Source: Sorangium cellulosum (lineage in GTDB: Bacteria; Myxococcota_A; Polyangia; Polyangiales; Polyangiaceae). Taken from it: a stretch of DNA of 64,000 bases. The stretch lies in the NCBI RefSeq assembly GCF_002950945.1, contig NZ_CP012673.1:13383501-13447500 (forward strand), given 5' to 3'. Made by a program: the position numbers and the translations under genes. The notes under the pieces were generated by a model. It saw only the letters and a list, made by a program, of their open reading frames with translations, was not told the origin of the DNA and made no database searches. Shown piece after piece: positions 43,566-51,667 of this stretch (position 1 is its first letter; each line of letters opens with the position of its first letter).

Positions 43566-45998
43566 ATGACGCGGATAGAGCGTGAGAGGAGGCGCCCGTG
43601 GAGGGGCGCGGCGAGGCTCGCCACGGCGAGCCTCCTCATCGGGGGCACAGGGAGCGTATTCGGGTGTCTGGATCGCCCCATCGCCCCGAACGAGCCCCGC
43701 ACGACGGCGACGATCGTCGAGCGGCTGACGCAGAGCTCGGTCGACAAGATCGACCTCGTCCTGGCCATCGACAACTCGGGCTCGATGGCCGACAAGCAGG
43801 ACATCCTCGCCTTCGCGATCCCCGACCTCGTCTCGGGCCTCGTGAACCCGGTCTGCGTCCACATCGAAGATCCCACGCAGCCGGTTGCGGAGGTCGACTC
43901 GCCGAACGACGAGTGCCCGGCGAACTACAAGCGCGAGTTCGAGCCGATCAAGGACATCCACATCGGCATCATCAGCTCGAGCCTCGGCGGCCACGGCGCG
44001 AGCTCCTGCCCGGTCTCCGCCACGAATGTCTCGAACAACGACTACGGGCGGCTGCTCGCGCGCGAGACGGAAAACTCCCCGAACAACGATCTCCCGACCT
44101 ACCTCGGCCTCGGCTTCCTGGCCTGGGATCCGGATCAGAAGCTCGCCGGCATGCCCGAGGTGCCGGATCAGAACGACGGCGAGGCGGACATCGATGGGGA
44201 CTCGGCCGCTGACCTCAACGACACGTCGCTCGTCGAGCAGCTCACCGCGATGGTCAAGGGCACGGGGCAGGCCGGCTGCGGCTTCGAGGCGCAGCTGGAG
44301 AGCGTGTACCGCTTCCTCGTCGACCCGGAGCCGTACCAGGAGATCGTCATCGAGGAGAACGTCGCCGTGCGCAAGGGCCGGGACGAGACCGTCCTCCAGC
44401 AGCGCAGGGACTTCCTCCGGCCGAGCTCCCTGCTCGCGATCATCATGCTGACGGACGAGAACGACTGCTCGATCCGCGAGGAGGGCCGCAACTTCCTCGT
44501 GGCCGAGACCAGGAACAACTTCCGCCTGTGGCGGCCGCGCTCGGAGTGCGCCGTCGACCCGAACCACCCGTGCTGCAGCTCCTGCAATCAGACGACCCCC
44601 AAGGGCTGCGACGAAGATCCGACGTGCAAGGGGCTGGACCAGAAGCCCGCGAAGCTGACCGCCGCGGAGGACCCCGTGAACTCCCGCTGCTGGGATCAGA
44701 AGCGGCGGTTCGGCTTCGACTTCCTCTACCCGATCGACCGCTACACCGAGGCGTTCACCCAGGTGCAGCTCACGGATCACCTGGGCCACTCGTTCCAGAA
44801 CCCGATCTTCAGCGACCTGAACCCGGCCGATCTGGACACCAACATCCGCGATCCCGGGCTCGTGTTCTTCGCCGGCATCGTCGGCGTGCCGTGGCAGGAC
44901 ATCGCGCGCCAGACCGCCGAGGGCGTGCCCGACCTCCTGCGCGGCCTCGACAAGGACGGCAATCCGGTCGGCGGGTTCAAGAACGCCGATGAGCTCGGCG
45001 TCAAGATCAACGACGGCGTCGGCAGCACCTGGGACGTCATCCTCGGCGATCCCGCGAACTACGTGCCGCCGGCGGATCCCTTCATGAGGGAGTCGATGGC
45101 GCCCCGGTCGGGCACGAACCCGATCACCGGCGACCCGATCATCCCGCCGACCGAGTCGGGGTTCAACGACATCAACGGCCGCGAGTACACGATCTCGGCG
45201 GCGAGCACCGGCGACCTCCAGTACGCCTGCATCTTCGATCTCCGCGAGGAGCACTCCTGCGAGGGGACCGACCAGAGCTGCGACTGCCGGGTGCCGGCGA
45301 CGGCCACCGAGATCAACGACAACCCGCTGTGCAAGCCGGAGGCCGGGAACGAGCCGGGGGATCCGGTCAACCGGACGACGACGCAGTACAAGGCCAAGGC
45401 CTACCCGGGTCTCCGCGAGCTGCAGCTCATCCGGGAGCTCGGGCCCCAGGGCATCGTCGGCTCGGTGTGCCCGAGGCAGCTCAATAACCCCAACGAGCGC
45501 GACTACGGCTACCGGCCGGCGATCGGCTCCATCATCGATCGCCTGAAGCTGGCGCTCCGCGGGCAGTGCCTGCCGCGCACCTTGACCCCCGATCCGGAGA
45601 CGAAGCAGGTCTCCTGCCTGATCCTCGAGGCGCGCAACTCGCAAGGCCAGTGCGACTGCAACACCGAGGCGCGGGGCGACGTGACGGAGAAGAACCTGGC
45701 GGCGAAGAAGAAGGTGCTCGAGGACCCGCTCGCGGAGCCGGCTGGCTGGGATTGTGTGTGCGAGATCCAGCAGCTCCAGGGCGACGAGGCCGAGGCTTGC
45801 AGGAACGACGCCGGCGACAACGTCCAGACCGCGGCCGGACCGGTCCACGGGTGGTGCTACATCGACCCGTCGATCCGGGTCGGCAACGCGGAGATCGTGG
45901 CCAGCTGCCCGCCGACCGAGCAGCGCATCATCCGGTTCACCAACAAGGGTGAGGCCCAGCAGGGGGCCACGATGTTCATCACCTGCTCCGGCGAGTAG
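43566..45998 (+). CDS. Large Cys-rich lipoprotein with VWA-like N-terminal domain
   Basis: The 810-residue protein has a signal peptide with a lipobox-like VFGC and a VWA-like segment carrying the metal-ion site DNSGSM (about residue 67) and the partner MLTDENDC. More than 25 cysteines are spread through the rest, with clusters such as PCCSSCNQ, CDCR and CDCN suggesting many disulfides. Acidic calcium-loop-like stretches (DQNDGEADIDGDSAADLND) are present. The family is typical of myxobacterial exported lipoproteins, function unknown. A sigma-54 promoter lies upstream and a strong terminator downstream, so it is probably a single-gene transcript. Confidence 0.78.
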   Translation: MTRIERERRRPWRGAARLATASLLIGGTGSVFGCLDRPIAPNEPRTTATIVERLTQSSVDKIDLVLAIDNSGSMADKQDILAFAIPDLVSGLVNPVCVHIEDPTQPVAEVDSPNDECPANYKREFEPIKDIHIGIISSSLGGHGASSCPVSATNVSNNDYGRLLARETENSPNNDLPTYLGLGFLAWDPDQKLAGMPEVPDQNDGEADIDGDSAADLNDTSLVEQLTAMVKGTGQAGCGFEAQLESVYRFLVDPEPYQEIVIEENVAVRKGRDETVLQQRRDFLRPSSLLAIIMLTDENDCSIREEGRNFLVAETRNNFRLWRPRSECAVDPNHPCCSSCNQTTPKGCDEDPTCKGLDQKPAKLTAAEDPVNSRCWDQKRRFGFDFLYPIDRYTEAFTQVQLTDHLGHSFQNPIFSDLNPADLDTNIRDPGLVFFAGIVGVPWQDIARQTAEGVPDLLRGLDKDGNPVGGFKNADELGVKINDGVGSTWDVILGDPANYVPPADPFMRESMAPRSGTNPITGDPIIPPTESGFNDINGREYTISAASTGDLQYACIFDLREEHSCEGTDQSCDCRVPATATEINDNPLCKPEAGNEPGDPVNRTTTQYKAKAYPGLRELQLIRELGPQGIVGSVCPRQLNNPNERDYGYRPAIGSIIDRLKLALRGQCLPRTLTPDPETKQVSCLILEARNSQGQCDCNTEARGDVTEKNLAAKKKVLEDPLAEPAGWDCVCEIQQLQGDEAEACRNDAGDNVQTAAGPVHGWCYIDPSIRVGNAEIVASCPPTEQRIIRFTNKGEAQQGATMFITCSGE

Positions 45999-46018
45999 CC
46001 GGCGGCTGAACGGCTCGG

Positions 46019-46062
46019 GCGCGGCGGGGCGCGATCGCAAGGTCGCGCCCCGCCGCGCTTTT
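46019..46062 (+). terminator. Intrinsic terminator after the VWA-like lipoprotein gene
   Basis: GCGCGGCGGGGCGCGA pairs perfectly with TCGCGCCCCGCCGCGC across an eight-base loop, a 16-bp stem directly followed by TTTT. It lies 20 bases after the stop codon, before the response regulator gene. Confidence 0.9.
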
Positions 46063-46146
46063 GTGCCGCCGGAGCGCCTCCGGAGCGCCGGCCGGCGGGG
46101 GGCTGGCGGGTCCGCACGGGTTTTGTGCTAAGTACCGGGCTCCGTC

Positions 46147-46839
46147 GTGGCGGCACGCAAGAAGATCCTGATCATCGAGGACGAGCCCCACATCGTGCTG
46201 GGGCTGACGGACGCCCTCGAGTTCGAGGGCTTCTCGGTGGCGGCCGCGTCGAAGGGGAAGGACGGCGTGCTGCTCGCGCGGCAGGAGAAGCCGGACGCGA
46301 TCCTGCTCGACCTCATGCTCCCCGACACGAACGGCTTCAAGGTCTGCGAGGACCTGAGGCGCTGGGACGCGTTCGTGCCCATCATCATGCTGACGGCCCG
46401 CGGCCAGGAGATCGACAAGATCCGCGGCCTCGACGCGGGCGCCGACGACTACGTGACCAAGCCGTTCAGCGTGGGCGAGCTGATCGCCAGGCTGCGGGCC
46501 CTGTTCCGCCGCGCCGCGCGGCCCGCCGAGGCGGCCGTCGAGGTGTTCGCCATCGGCAACGTGCAGATCAACACGACCACCCACACCGTCACGCGCGGCT
46601 CGCGGTCGGAGCAGCTGTCGTTCTACGAGGTCGAGCTCCTGCGCCTGCTGCACGAGCGCCTGGGCCAGCCGGTCTCGCGCGAGGAGATCCTCCAGAAGAT
46701 CTGGGGGATCGAGGCCGGGCCGTCGAACCGCACGGTCGACAACTTCATCGTGAAGCTGCGCAAGAAGATCGAGCGGTCGCCCGACAAGCCGGAGCACATC
46801 CTCACGGTCTACGGCTTCGGTTACAAGCTCGCGCCCTAG
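46147..46839 (+). CDS. OmpR/PhoB-family response regulator
   Basis: The 230-residue regulator has a complete receiver domain (LIIEDEPHIV with the acidic pair, phospho-acceptor Asp in ILLDLMLPD, MLTARG, and Lys in YVTKPF) and a C-terminal winged helix (LSFYEVELLRLLHERLGQPVSREEIL, RTVDNFIVKLRKKIE, VYGFGYKL). The start is GTG. No sensor kinase is adjacent, so it is an orphan. Its stop codon and that of the convergent LytM-like gene abut in a CTAGCTAG sequence with no terminator between them. Confidence 0.93.
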   Translation: MAARKKILIIEDEPHIVLGLTDALEFEGFSVAAASKGKDGVLLARQEKPDAILLDLMLPDTNGFKVCEDLRRWDAFVPIIMLTARGQEIDKIRGLDAGADDYVTKPFSVGELIARLRALFRRAARPAEAAVEVFAIGNVQINTTTHTVTRGSRSEQLSFYEVELLRLLHERLGQPVSREEILQKIWGIEAGPSNRTVDNFIVKLRKKIERSPDKPEHILTVYGFGYKLAP

Positions 46840-47781
46840 CTAGCGGCGCGGCAGCACGTTGCGCAGGTCGCAGGGCACCGTCACGGCGGCGTCGGTGATG
46901 CGCTTCGGGTCGAGGTCCGAGGGGCGCGCGCTCTCGCGGAGCTGCCGCGCCTCGAGGTGCAGCCGGACGAGGCCCGGGCTGCCGGTGTCGCCGGCGTACC
47001 CGACCACGTCGCCCGGATCGAGGCGCGCGCCCGCGACGACGCCGGGGCCAGGGCGGTCGAGGTGGCCGTGGAGCACGACGACCCTGCGCACCCGGTCGCC
47101 CTCGCGCACGGCGTGCACCGTGGCGACCGTGATCCCGGAGAGCTCGCCGACGAAGACGACCTCCGCTTTCCCCTCCTGGCCTTCGAGCTTGGCGGACACC
47201 ACCCGCTCGCCCCGCGCGGCGGCGAGATCGACGCCTCCGGCCCACGACGGCGGCTCGGGCCGCGCGGCGCCGATCGCGGCGACGGGGGCTCCTTGCGGCG
47301 GCGCGCCTGCCTGGGACGCGCCGTCCTCGACCAGGAGGAACGCCGGCGGCTGCTCCGGCGCGCCGAGCGGGAAGGTATAGGCCGCGGCGCTCGCCGGGCG
47401 TTCCGGGCGGCGCGGGATGTGCTCGACCGTCCCGGCCTGAGGCTGCGCCTGGCTGCGCGCGCCGGCCGGACCGGGGAGGGCCCCGGCGAGGCCGGAGAGC
47501 GCCGCCGCGCCGCCTGCAGCGAGCGGCGCGCCGGGCGCGGGCAGCGGGATGCACGCGGCCCCCTCCGGCACGGTGCGCGGCCCGCAGACCGCCGCCGCGC
47601 CCGCGGCGCCGCGGGCCGCGGCCGGAGGAACGACCGCGGGCGCCGGCGGTCCGGGATCCGCGAGCCCGCCGAGCGCGAGGAGGAGGGCGGACGCCGCGGC
47701 GCCGCGCACGAGCGGGGAGGGGGAGCGGGCCGCCCTCGCCGGGCGGTCCTGCGGTGAGCCGGGCGCGCGCATGTCCTCCAC
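46840..47781 (-). CDS. Degenerate LytM/M23-like exported protein
   Basis: The 313-residue protein has an N-terminal hydrophobic segment, a long Ala/Pro/Gly-rich region, and a C-terminal M23-like domain at about residues 180-300 (WAGGVDLAAARGERVVSA, VVLHGHLDRPGPGVV, GDVVGYAGDTGSPGLVRLHLEAR). Two zinc ligands are lost: the first His is Ala (AGGVD for HGGVD) and HxH is RLH. It is therefore probably not a peptidase but a regulator or binder, as EnvC-like proteins are. An ATG three codons after the GTG start is an alternative. Confidence 0.7.
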   Translation of the reverse strand: MEDMRAPGSPQDRPARAARSPSPLVRGAAASALLLALGGLADPGPPAPAVVPPAAARGAAGAAAVCGPRTVPEGAACIPLPAPGAPLAAGGAAALSGLAGALPGPAGARSQAQPQAGTVEHIPRRPERPASAAAYTFPLGAPEQPPAFLLVEDGASQAGAPPQGAPVAAIGAARPEPPSWAGGVDLAAARGERVVSAKLEGQEGKAEVVFVGELSGITVATVHAVREGDRVRRVVVLHGHLDRPGPGVVAGARLDPGDVVGYAGDTGSPGLVRLHLEARQLRESARPSDLDPKRITDAAVTVPCDLRNVLPRR

Positions 47782-47905
47782 GGTCTACCGCATCGGGCGC
47801 GGCTGGCGAGCCCTGGCGAGCCCGCCGTGGACGGGAATTCGGGGGAAAGAGACCGTCGCTGCCTGCCGGCTTGCGGAGGCGGCGCGCTGTTGATAGCTCC
47901 TCTTC

Positions 47906-48580
47906 GTGCAAAATCGCCAAGCCATCGAGACGACCCTGAACAAGCTGTTCGACGCGGAGCGCACCGCCCGACGGCTCCACGACGACCTGGCGGCCATGCC
48001 CGGCGATGTGCTGCTGGACGTCCTCAACGACGCGATCGCGGCCGCGGGGCGCGAGAGCGACGACGACGAGGCCGCGCTGCGGCTGGTGCGGGTCGCGTCG
48101 CTGCTCGGCGAGCACGAGGGCCCGCGCGCGATCGACGCGCTCATCGACGTGCTGGCCTCGGAGCACCCCGAGGCGCGGCAGGCGGCCGGCGAGGAGATCG
48201 AGTCGCTCGCCTACGAGCGCTTCAAGGAGGTCGCCCAGGGGATCGAGCGGGCGCTGAAGCGGCTGCCGGTCGGATCCTCGGCGCTGCCGGAGCTGCCGTA
48301 CCTCATCGCCGAGGTGCCGGAGCCGGGCGTCCCGAAGCTGATCGGCCAGTTCCTGAGCCACAAGGATCCGGACGCGGTCGCCGCGGGGATCGAGACGCTG
48401 GTCGAGATCGGCGACCCGACGAACGCGTCGCTGATCGAGCCGCTCGTCGGCGACAAGCGGACGGTGGAGCTCGCGGACGACGGCGGCGAGGCGACGTCGG
48501 AGGTCACGATCGGCGAGCTCGCCGAGGAGGCGCTCGGCCTGCTCGCGCCGTACGAGGAGGAGGAGGACGGGGTCGCGTAA
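47906..48580 (+). CDS. HEAT-repeat-like protein
   Basis: The 224-residue protein consists of paired helices of HEAT/PBS-lyase type (LRLVRVASLLGEHEGPRAIDALIDVLASEHPEARQAA is the clearest, spread over two helices; also PKLIGQFLSHKDPDAVAAGIETLVEIGDP). It is acidic at the C-terminus. Such proteins are scaffolds for protein contacts. The start is GTG. Its stop overlaps the start of the methyltransferase gene (TAATG), so the pair is probably coupled and may act together. Confidence 0.7.
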   Translation: MQNRQAIETTLNKLFDAERTARRLHDDLAAMPGDVLLDVLNDAIAAAGRESDDDEAALRLVRVASLLGEHEGPRAIDALIDVLASEHPEARQAAGEEIESLAYERFKEVAQGIERALKRLPVGSSALPELPYLIAEVPEPGVPKLIGQFLSHKDPDAVAAGIETLVEIGDPTNASLIEPLVGDKRTVELADDGGEATSEVTIGELAEEALGLLAPYEEEEDGVA

Positions 48581-49407
48581 TGATCGGCCCGCCGCTGAGC
48601 CCGGCGGACGCCGTGTTGTTCGAGAACGCGGTCGTCCCGCGCTACGTCTCGTTCTTCGCCTCGCTGGCGATCGAGATGATGCTGCCCTCCGAAGCCGCCC
48701 GCGTCGTGCATTTCGGCTGCCGGACCGGCTTCCCGGACCCGATCGTCGCCGACAAGCTGCCGGGGGCGACGCTCGTGGGCGTCGACGGCTCCGCCGCCGC
48801 GCTCGAGCTCGCGCGCGCCAAGGCCGCGTTGCTCTCCGGGATGAACGCGAGCTACGTGCTCTCTGACGGCCTGTCCACGCCGCTGCCGGACGCGAGCTTC
48901 TCGCACGCGTTCACGCTGCACCCGGTCTGCCGCTCCAGCGAGCGGGCGCAGCTCCTCGCCGAGCTGCGCCGGGTCCTGGTCCCCGGCGGCCAGGCGCTCA
49001 TCGCGCTGCCGCTGCGCGGCTCGTTCCCGGAGATCGCGGACATCGCGCGGGAGTGCGCGCTCAAGCAGGACCTCTCGGAGCTCGGCGCCGCGGTCGACGC
49101 CGCCGCGGCCAGCCGCCCGACGATCGAGACCATCGCCGAGGAGATCGAGGACGCGGGGCTCGACGAGGTCGAGGTGGACGTGCAGCTCATCGCCGTGTCG
49201 TTCGACAGCGGGCGCGAGTTCCTCGAGGACCCCATCTCGAAGCTGATGGTGCTCCCCGAGGCGACGGCGATGCTCGACCTCGAGCCGGAGATCATCGACT
49301 CGATGCTCAAGTACCTGCACCACGCGATCTCGAAGTACTGGTCCGAGGGCGTCTTCGAGCTGACCGTGAACGTCGGGTGCGCGAGCGCGCGGCGTCCGCT
49401 CGGCTAG
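48580..49407 (+). CDS. Class I SAM-dependent methyltransferase-like protein
   Basis: The 275-residue protein has a methyltransferase fold outline: VVHFGCRTGFPDPIVADKLPG in the SAM-loop position, LVGVDGSAAALELARAKA (acidic strand-2 end), LSDGLSTPLPDASFSHAF and LRRVLVPGGQALIALPL. The SAM loop is less glycine-rich than usual, so activity is not certain. The C-terminal 100 residues are a separate acidic domain. Start is fixed by the TAATG overlap with the HEAT-like gene. The substrate is unknown. Confidence 0.75.
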   Translation: MIGPPLSPADAVLFENAVVPRYVSFFASLAIEMMLPSEAARVVHFGCRTGFPDPIVADKLPGATLVGVDGSAAALELARAKAALLSGMNASYVLSDGLSTPLPDASFSHAFTLHPVCRSSERAQLLAELRRVLVPGGQALIALPLRGSFPEIADIARECALKQDLSELGAAVDAAAASRPTIETIAEEIEDAGLDEVEVDVQLIAVSFDSGREFLEDPISKLMVLPEATAMLDLEPEIIDSMLKYLHHAISKYWSEGVFELTVNVGCASARRPLG

Positions 49408-49424
49408 CAGGCAGGGCCGGGGCT

Positions 49425-49712
49425 CTAGCGGTCGTGACCTCCGCCGCCGCGGAGGCCGAGCTCGTCGAGCCCGGCGAGCGCGGCGAGCGACACGGGATGG
49501 TAGGGGGGGCGCGGCGTGATCGGCTTCTGCACGTCGCCCCCGCGCTCCTCGATGAGCCGCGCGCAGAGCGCGAGGCACCACTTGCCCTGGCACCAGCCGG
49601 TGCCGAAGCCCGTGTAGCGCTTCACGGACTCGATGTCCCTGTAGCCGCGGTCCATCGCGGCCTCGAGCTCGTGCAAGGTGACGTCCTCGCACCGGCAGAC
49701 GAGTGTCTTCAT
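49425..49712 (-). CDS. BFD-like [2Fe-2S]-binding domain protein
   Basis: The 95-residue protein has four cysteines spaced as in Bfd/NirB-type clusters: LVCRCEDVT near the start, then GTGWCQGKWC. The helix RGYRDIESVKRYTGFGTGWCQ matches the small subunits of HcnA/SoxA-like or opine oxidase complexes that hold a [2Fe-2S] cluster. Those partners (FAD oxidases) are not adjacent here. The C-terminus is a Gly/Asp-rich tail. It converges with the methyltransferase gene. Confidence 0.82.
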   Translation of the reverse strand: MKTLVCRCEDVTLHELEAAMDRGYRDIESVKRYTGFGTGWCQGKWCLALCARLIEERGGDVQKPITPRPPYHPVSLAALAGLDELGLRGGGGHDR

Positions 49713-49814
49713 GCGCCTAGCTTAGTCGGCCGCGCGGCCGTCGCGCAGCGAAGGCCGCGGCGCGCCGCCGGTACGGGGTTCCCCCGAGGGGCGCGAGCGG
49801 CTATATGCCCCCGC

Positions 49815-49958
49815 ATGCCGCAGAAACCCGCAGTGAGAGCCAAGAAGAAGCGACGCGACACCAAGCGCCTGGCGAGCTGGCGCGCCAAGAAGGAGCTGGC
49901 GAGCGCCCAGCAGACGCCGGCCGCCGGGTCGGCCGAAGGCGCGCAGCCCCGCAGCTGA
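49815..49958 (+). CDS. Very short basic protein
   Basis: A 47-residue product with a Lys/Arg-rich first half (VRAKKKRRDTKRLASWRAKKEL) and an Ala/Gly/Gln-rich tail. Its charge suggests nucleic-acid or ribosome binding, but no family is recognised. The frame continues upstream without stops, so the ATG choice rests on the basic segment and on a small AT-rich patch (TATATG) just before it. It is divergent from the 2Fe-2S gene. Confidence 0.5.
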   Translation: MPQKPAVRAKKKRRDTKRLASWRAKKELASAQQTPAAGSAEGAQPRS

Positions 49959-49985
49959 GCCGCGAGCGCCGGCCGCGGCCGGCGC

Positions 49986-51596
49986 TCAGCCCGCCGGCTC
50001 GTCCTCGTCCTCGTCCTCGTCCATCACGCGCACCGGCGCGGGGCGCCCCTGGCGCCGCGCCGCGCGTACGGTGGCGACCTCGGCCCGGGACGGGTTGATC
50101 ACCAGGAACCCGTGGTCGGCGTCGAGGAGCGCGACGTCGCCGGGCGATGCCCAGCGGAACGCGCCCGCCACCTCCACGATCGACGGGACGGCGAGGAGCT
50201 GGAGCAGCACGACCGAGCGCGGCCCGGACCGGTCGCTCAGCGCGACGCCGACCGGGTTGGCCCGGGCGGAGATCAGCAGATCGAAGACCGTCAGCTGGTC
50301 GCCCACGAGCACCGCCTTCGAGGGGAGCTCGGCCCGGGCGTCCGGGGTCGCCAGCATCAGGATCGCGTCGCAGAGGTCCTCGATGTCGCGGGCGCGGTCC
50401 TGCAGGAACGGGTCGCCGACGATGCCGTTCGCAGCCCGCGCCGCCTCGCGGGCGACGGTCCCGAGCGCCTGCGCGACGCTGCGCCCGCCCGCCGCGAGCT
50501 CGAAGGCGCGCGCGCGCAGGCGGCCGTCCCCGATCATCAGCAGGTACGTCGAGAGGAAGGCCGCCTCCTGGGCGATCCCGAGCTGCGCGGCGCGGGCGTT
50601 GAGGTCGAGGAGCGCCTTCTCCGCGATGTCGAAGGCGAGCCGCAGGAGCTTCGGATCCCCGCGGCCGTGCTGGGAGCCGAGCGACGAGCTGGCCGGCCGC
50701 CGCAGGGCCGCGATCGCGCCGAGCGCGCGCCCCGGGACGACGGGCAGCCCAGGCAGCGTGACCTTGCGTGTGCCCCCGCCGGTGCGCCGCCGGCGGTCGC
50801 GCAGCTCGTCGAGCACCTGCGCGTGGCGCGCCCCGGCCGCGATCGGCGCCGTGAGGGCCATGAGGAGCTCGACGTCGCGCGCGGTGAAGGCTTGATCCCC
50901 CGCCCGCTGCACGACGAGCGCGCCGAGCGGACGGCCGCTGCCCAGGATGGGGGCGGCCAGGAACACCGGGAACCGCTCCTCCTGGAGCTCGGGGAACCCG
51001 CGGTAGCGCTCGTGCTCCGTCGCCTGGACGACCGAGATGGGGCGCAGGCACTCGACCGCCATGCCCGTGATGCCCTGCCCCACCGAGAGCCGCACCGTGC
51101 CGCGCGCCTCGCGCGGGAAGCCGACGTTGCCGCGCAGCACGAGCTCGTCGCCGTCGCCCTCGAGGAGGTAGAGCGAGGCCACGTCAGCGCCGAGGATCGC
51201 GGCGATCCGCTGCGGCGCCTCGTCGAGCAGGAGCGACAGCGGCATCGGCTTCGCCACGAAGGCGAGGTACTCCAGGACGAGATCCAGGCGCTCTTCGCGG
51301 CGCACCTGGATCCTGGCGGAGGCGACCGAGGGCGGCGCCTCGTCGTCGTCCAGCGCCTCGTCGTCGTCCAGCGCCGCGTCGTCGTCCAGCGCCGCGTCGT
51401 CGTCCGGCGCCGCGTCGTCGTCCGGCGCGCGCGGCGCCGAGGGGCTGTGGTGCGCGCCGAGCTCGTCGGCGCCGCGCGCGCCGTCCCGAGGTGCCCCGGG
51501 GGAGCTCTCCGCGTCGAGCTGCGCCTCGGACGGGCTCGCGATCGCCTCGAGCTCCGCGGGCGGATGGGTCGCCTTCGGATCGGTGCGCGACGACAT
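49986..51596 (-). CDS. GAF protein with degenerate PTS enzyme I N-terminal-like domain
   Basis: The 536-residue protein looks like a truncated PtsP (EI-Ntr). Residues 59-88 are five acidic DDDAAL-type hexapeptides. A GAF domain follows (about 105-260: SVGQGITGMAVE, PILGSGRPLGALVVQ). Then come an EI-N-like helical domain (about 290-430: GLPVVPGRALG, AFLSTYLLMIGDGRL) and a phosphohistidine-like domain. The His expected after GGxTS is absent (SGPRSVVLLQLLAVPSIV), and the C-terminal PEP-binding barrel is missing. It is probably a sensor or scaffold. The ATG was chosen at the start of the DDD-containing linker. It is the last gene behind the LuxC-like gene, 71 bases apart. Confidence 0.72.
   Translation of the reverse strand: MSSRTDPKATHPPAELEAIASPSEAQLDAESSPGAPRDGARGADELGAHHSPSAPRAPDDDAAPDDDAALDDDAALDDDEALDDDEAPPSVASARIQVRREERLDLVLEYLAFVAKPMPLSLLLDEAPQRIAAILGADVASLYLLEGDGDELVLRGNVGFPREARGTVRLSVGQGITGMAVECLRPISVVQATEHERYRGFPELQEERFPVFLAAPILGSGRPLGALVVQRAGDQAFTARDVELLMALTAPIAAGARHAQVLDELRDRRRRTGGGTRKVTLPGLPVVPGRALGAIAALRRPASSSLGSQHGRGDPKLLRLAFDIAEKALLDLNARAAQLGIAQEAAFLSTYLLMIGDGRLRARAFELAAGGRSVAQALGTVAREAARAANGIVGDPFLQDRARDIEDLCDAILMLATPDARAELPSKAVLVGDQLTVFDLLISARANPVGVALSDRSGPRSVVLLQLLAVPSIVEVAGAFRWASPGDVALLDADHGFLVINPSRAEVATVRAARRQGRPAPVRVMDEDEDEDEPAG
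51333..51422 (-). repeat. 18-bp in-frame tandem repeat encoding DDDAAL hexads
   Basis: Five consecutive 18-bp units encode DDDAAP, DDDAAL, DDDAAL, DDDEAL and DDDEAP. The units are nearly identical at the DNA level. They form an acidic, disordered stretch in front of the GAF domain. Confidence 0.9.
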
Positions 51597-51667
51597 AGGA
51601 CGATCGCTATCATACACGGTCGCCGGAGCGCACTTTCCGCGCGCCGGCGGCCGGGCGCACCCGGGCA

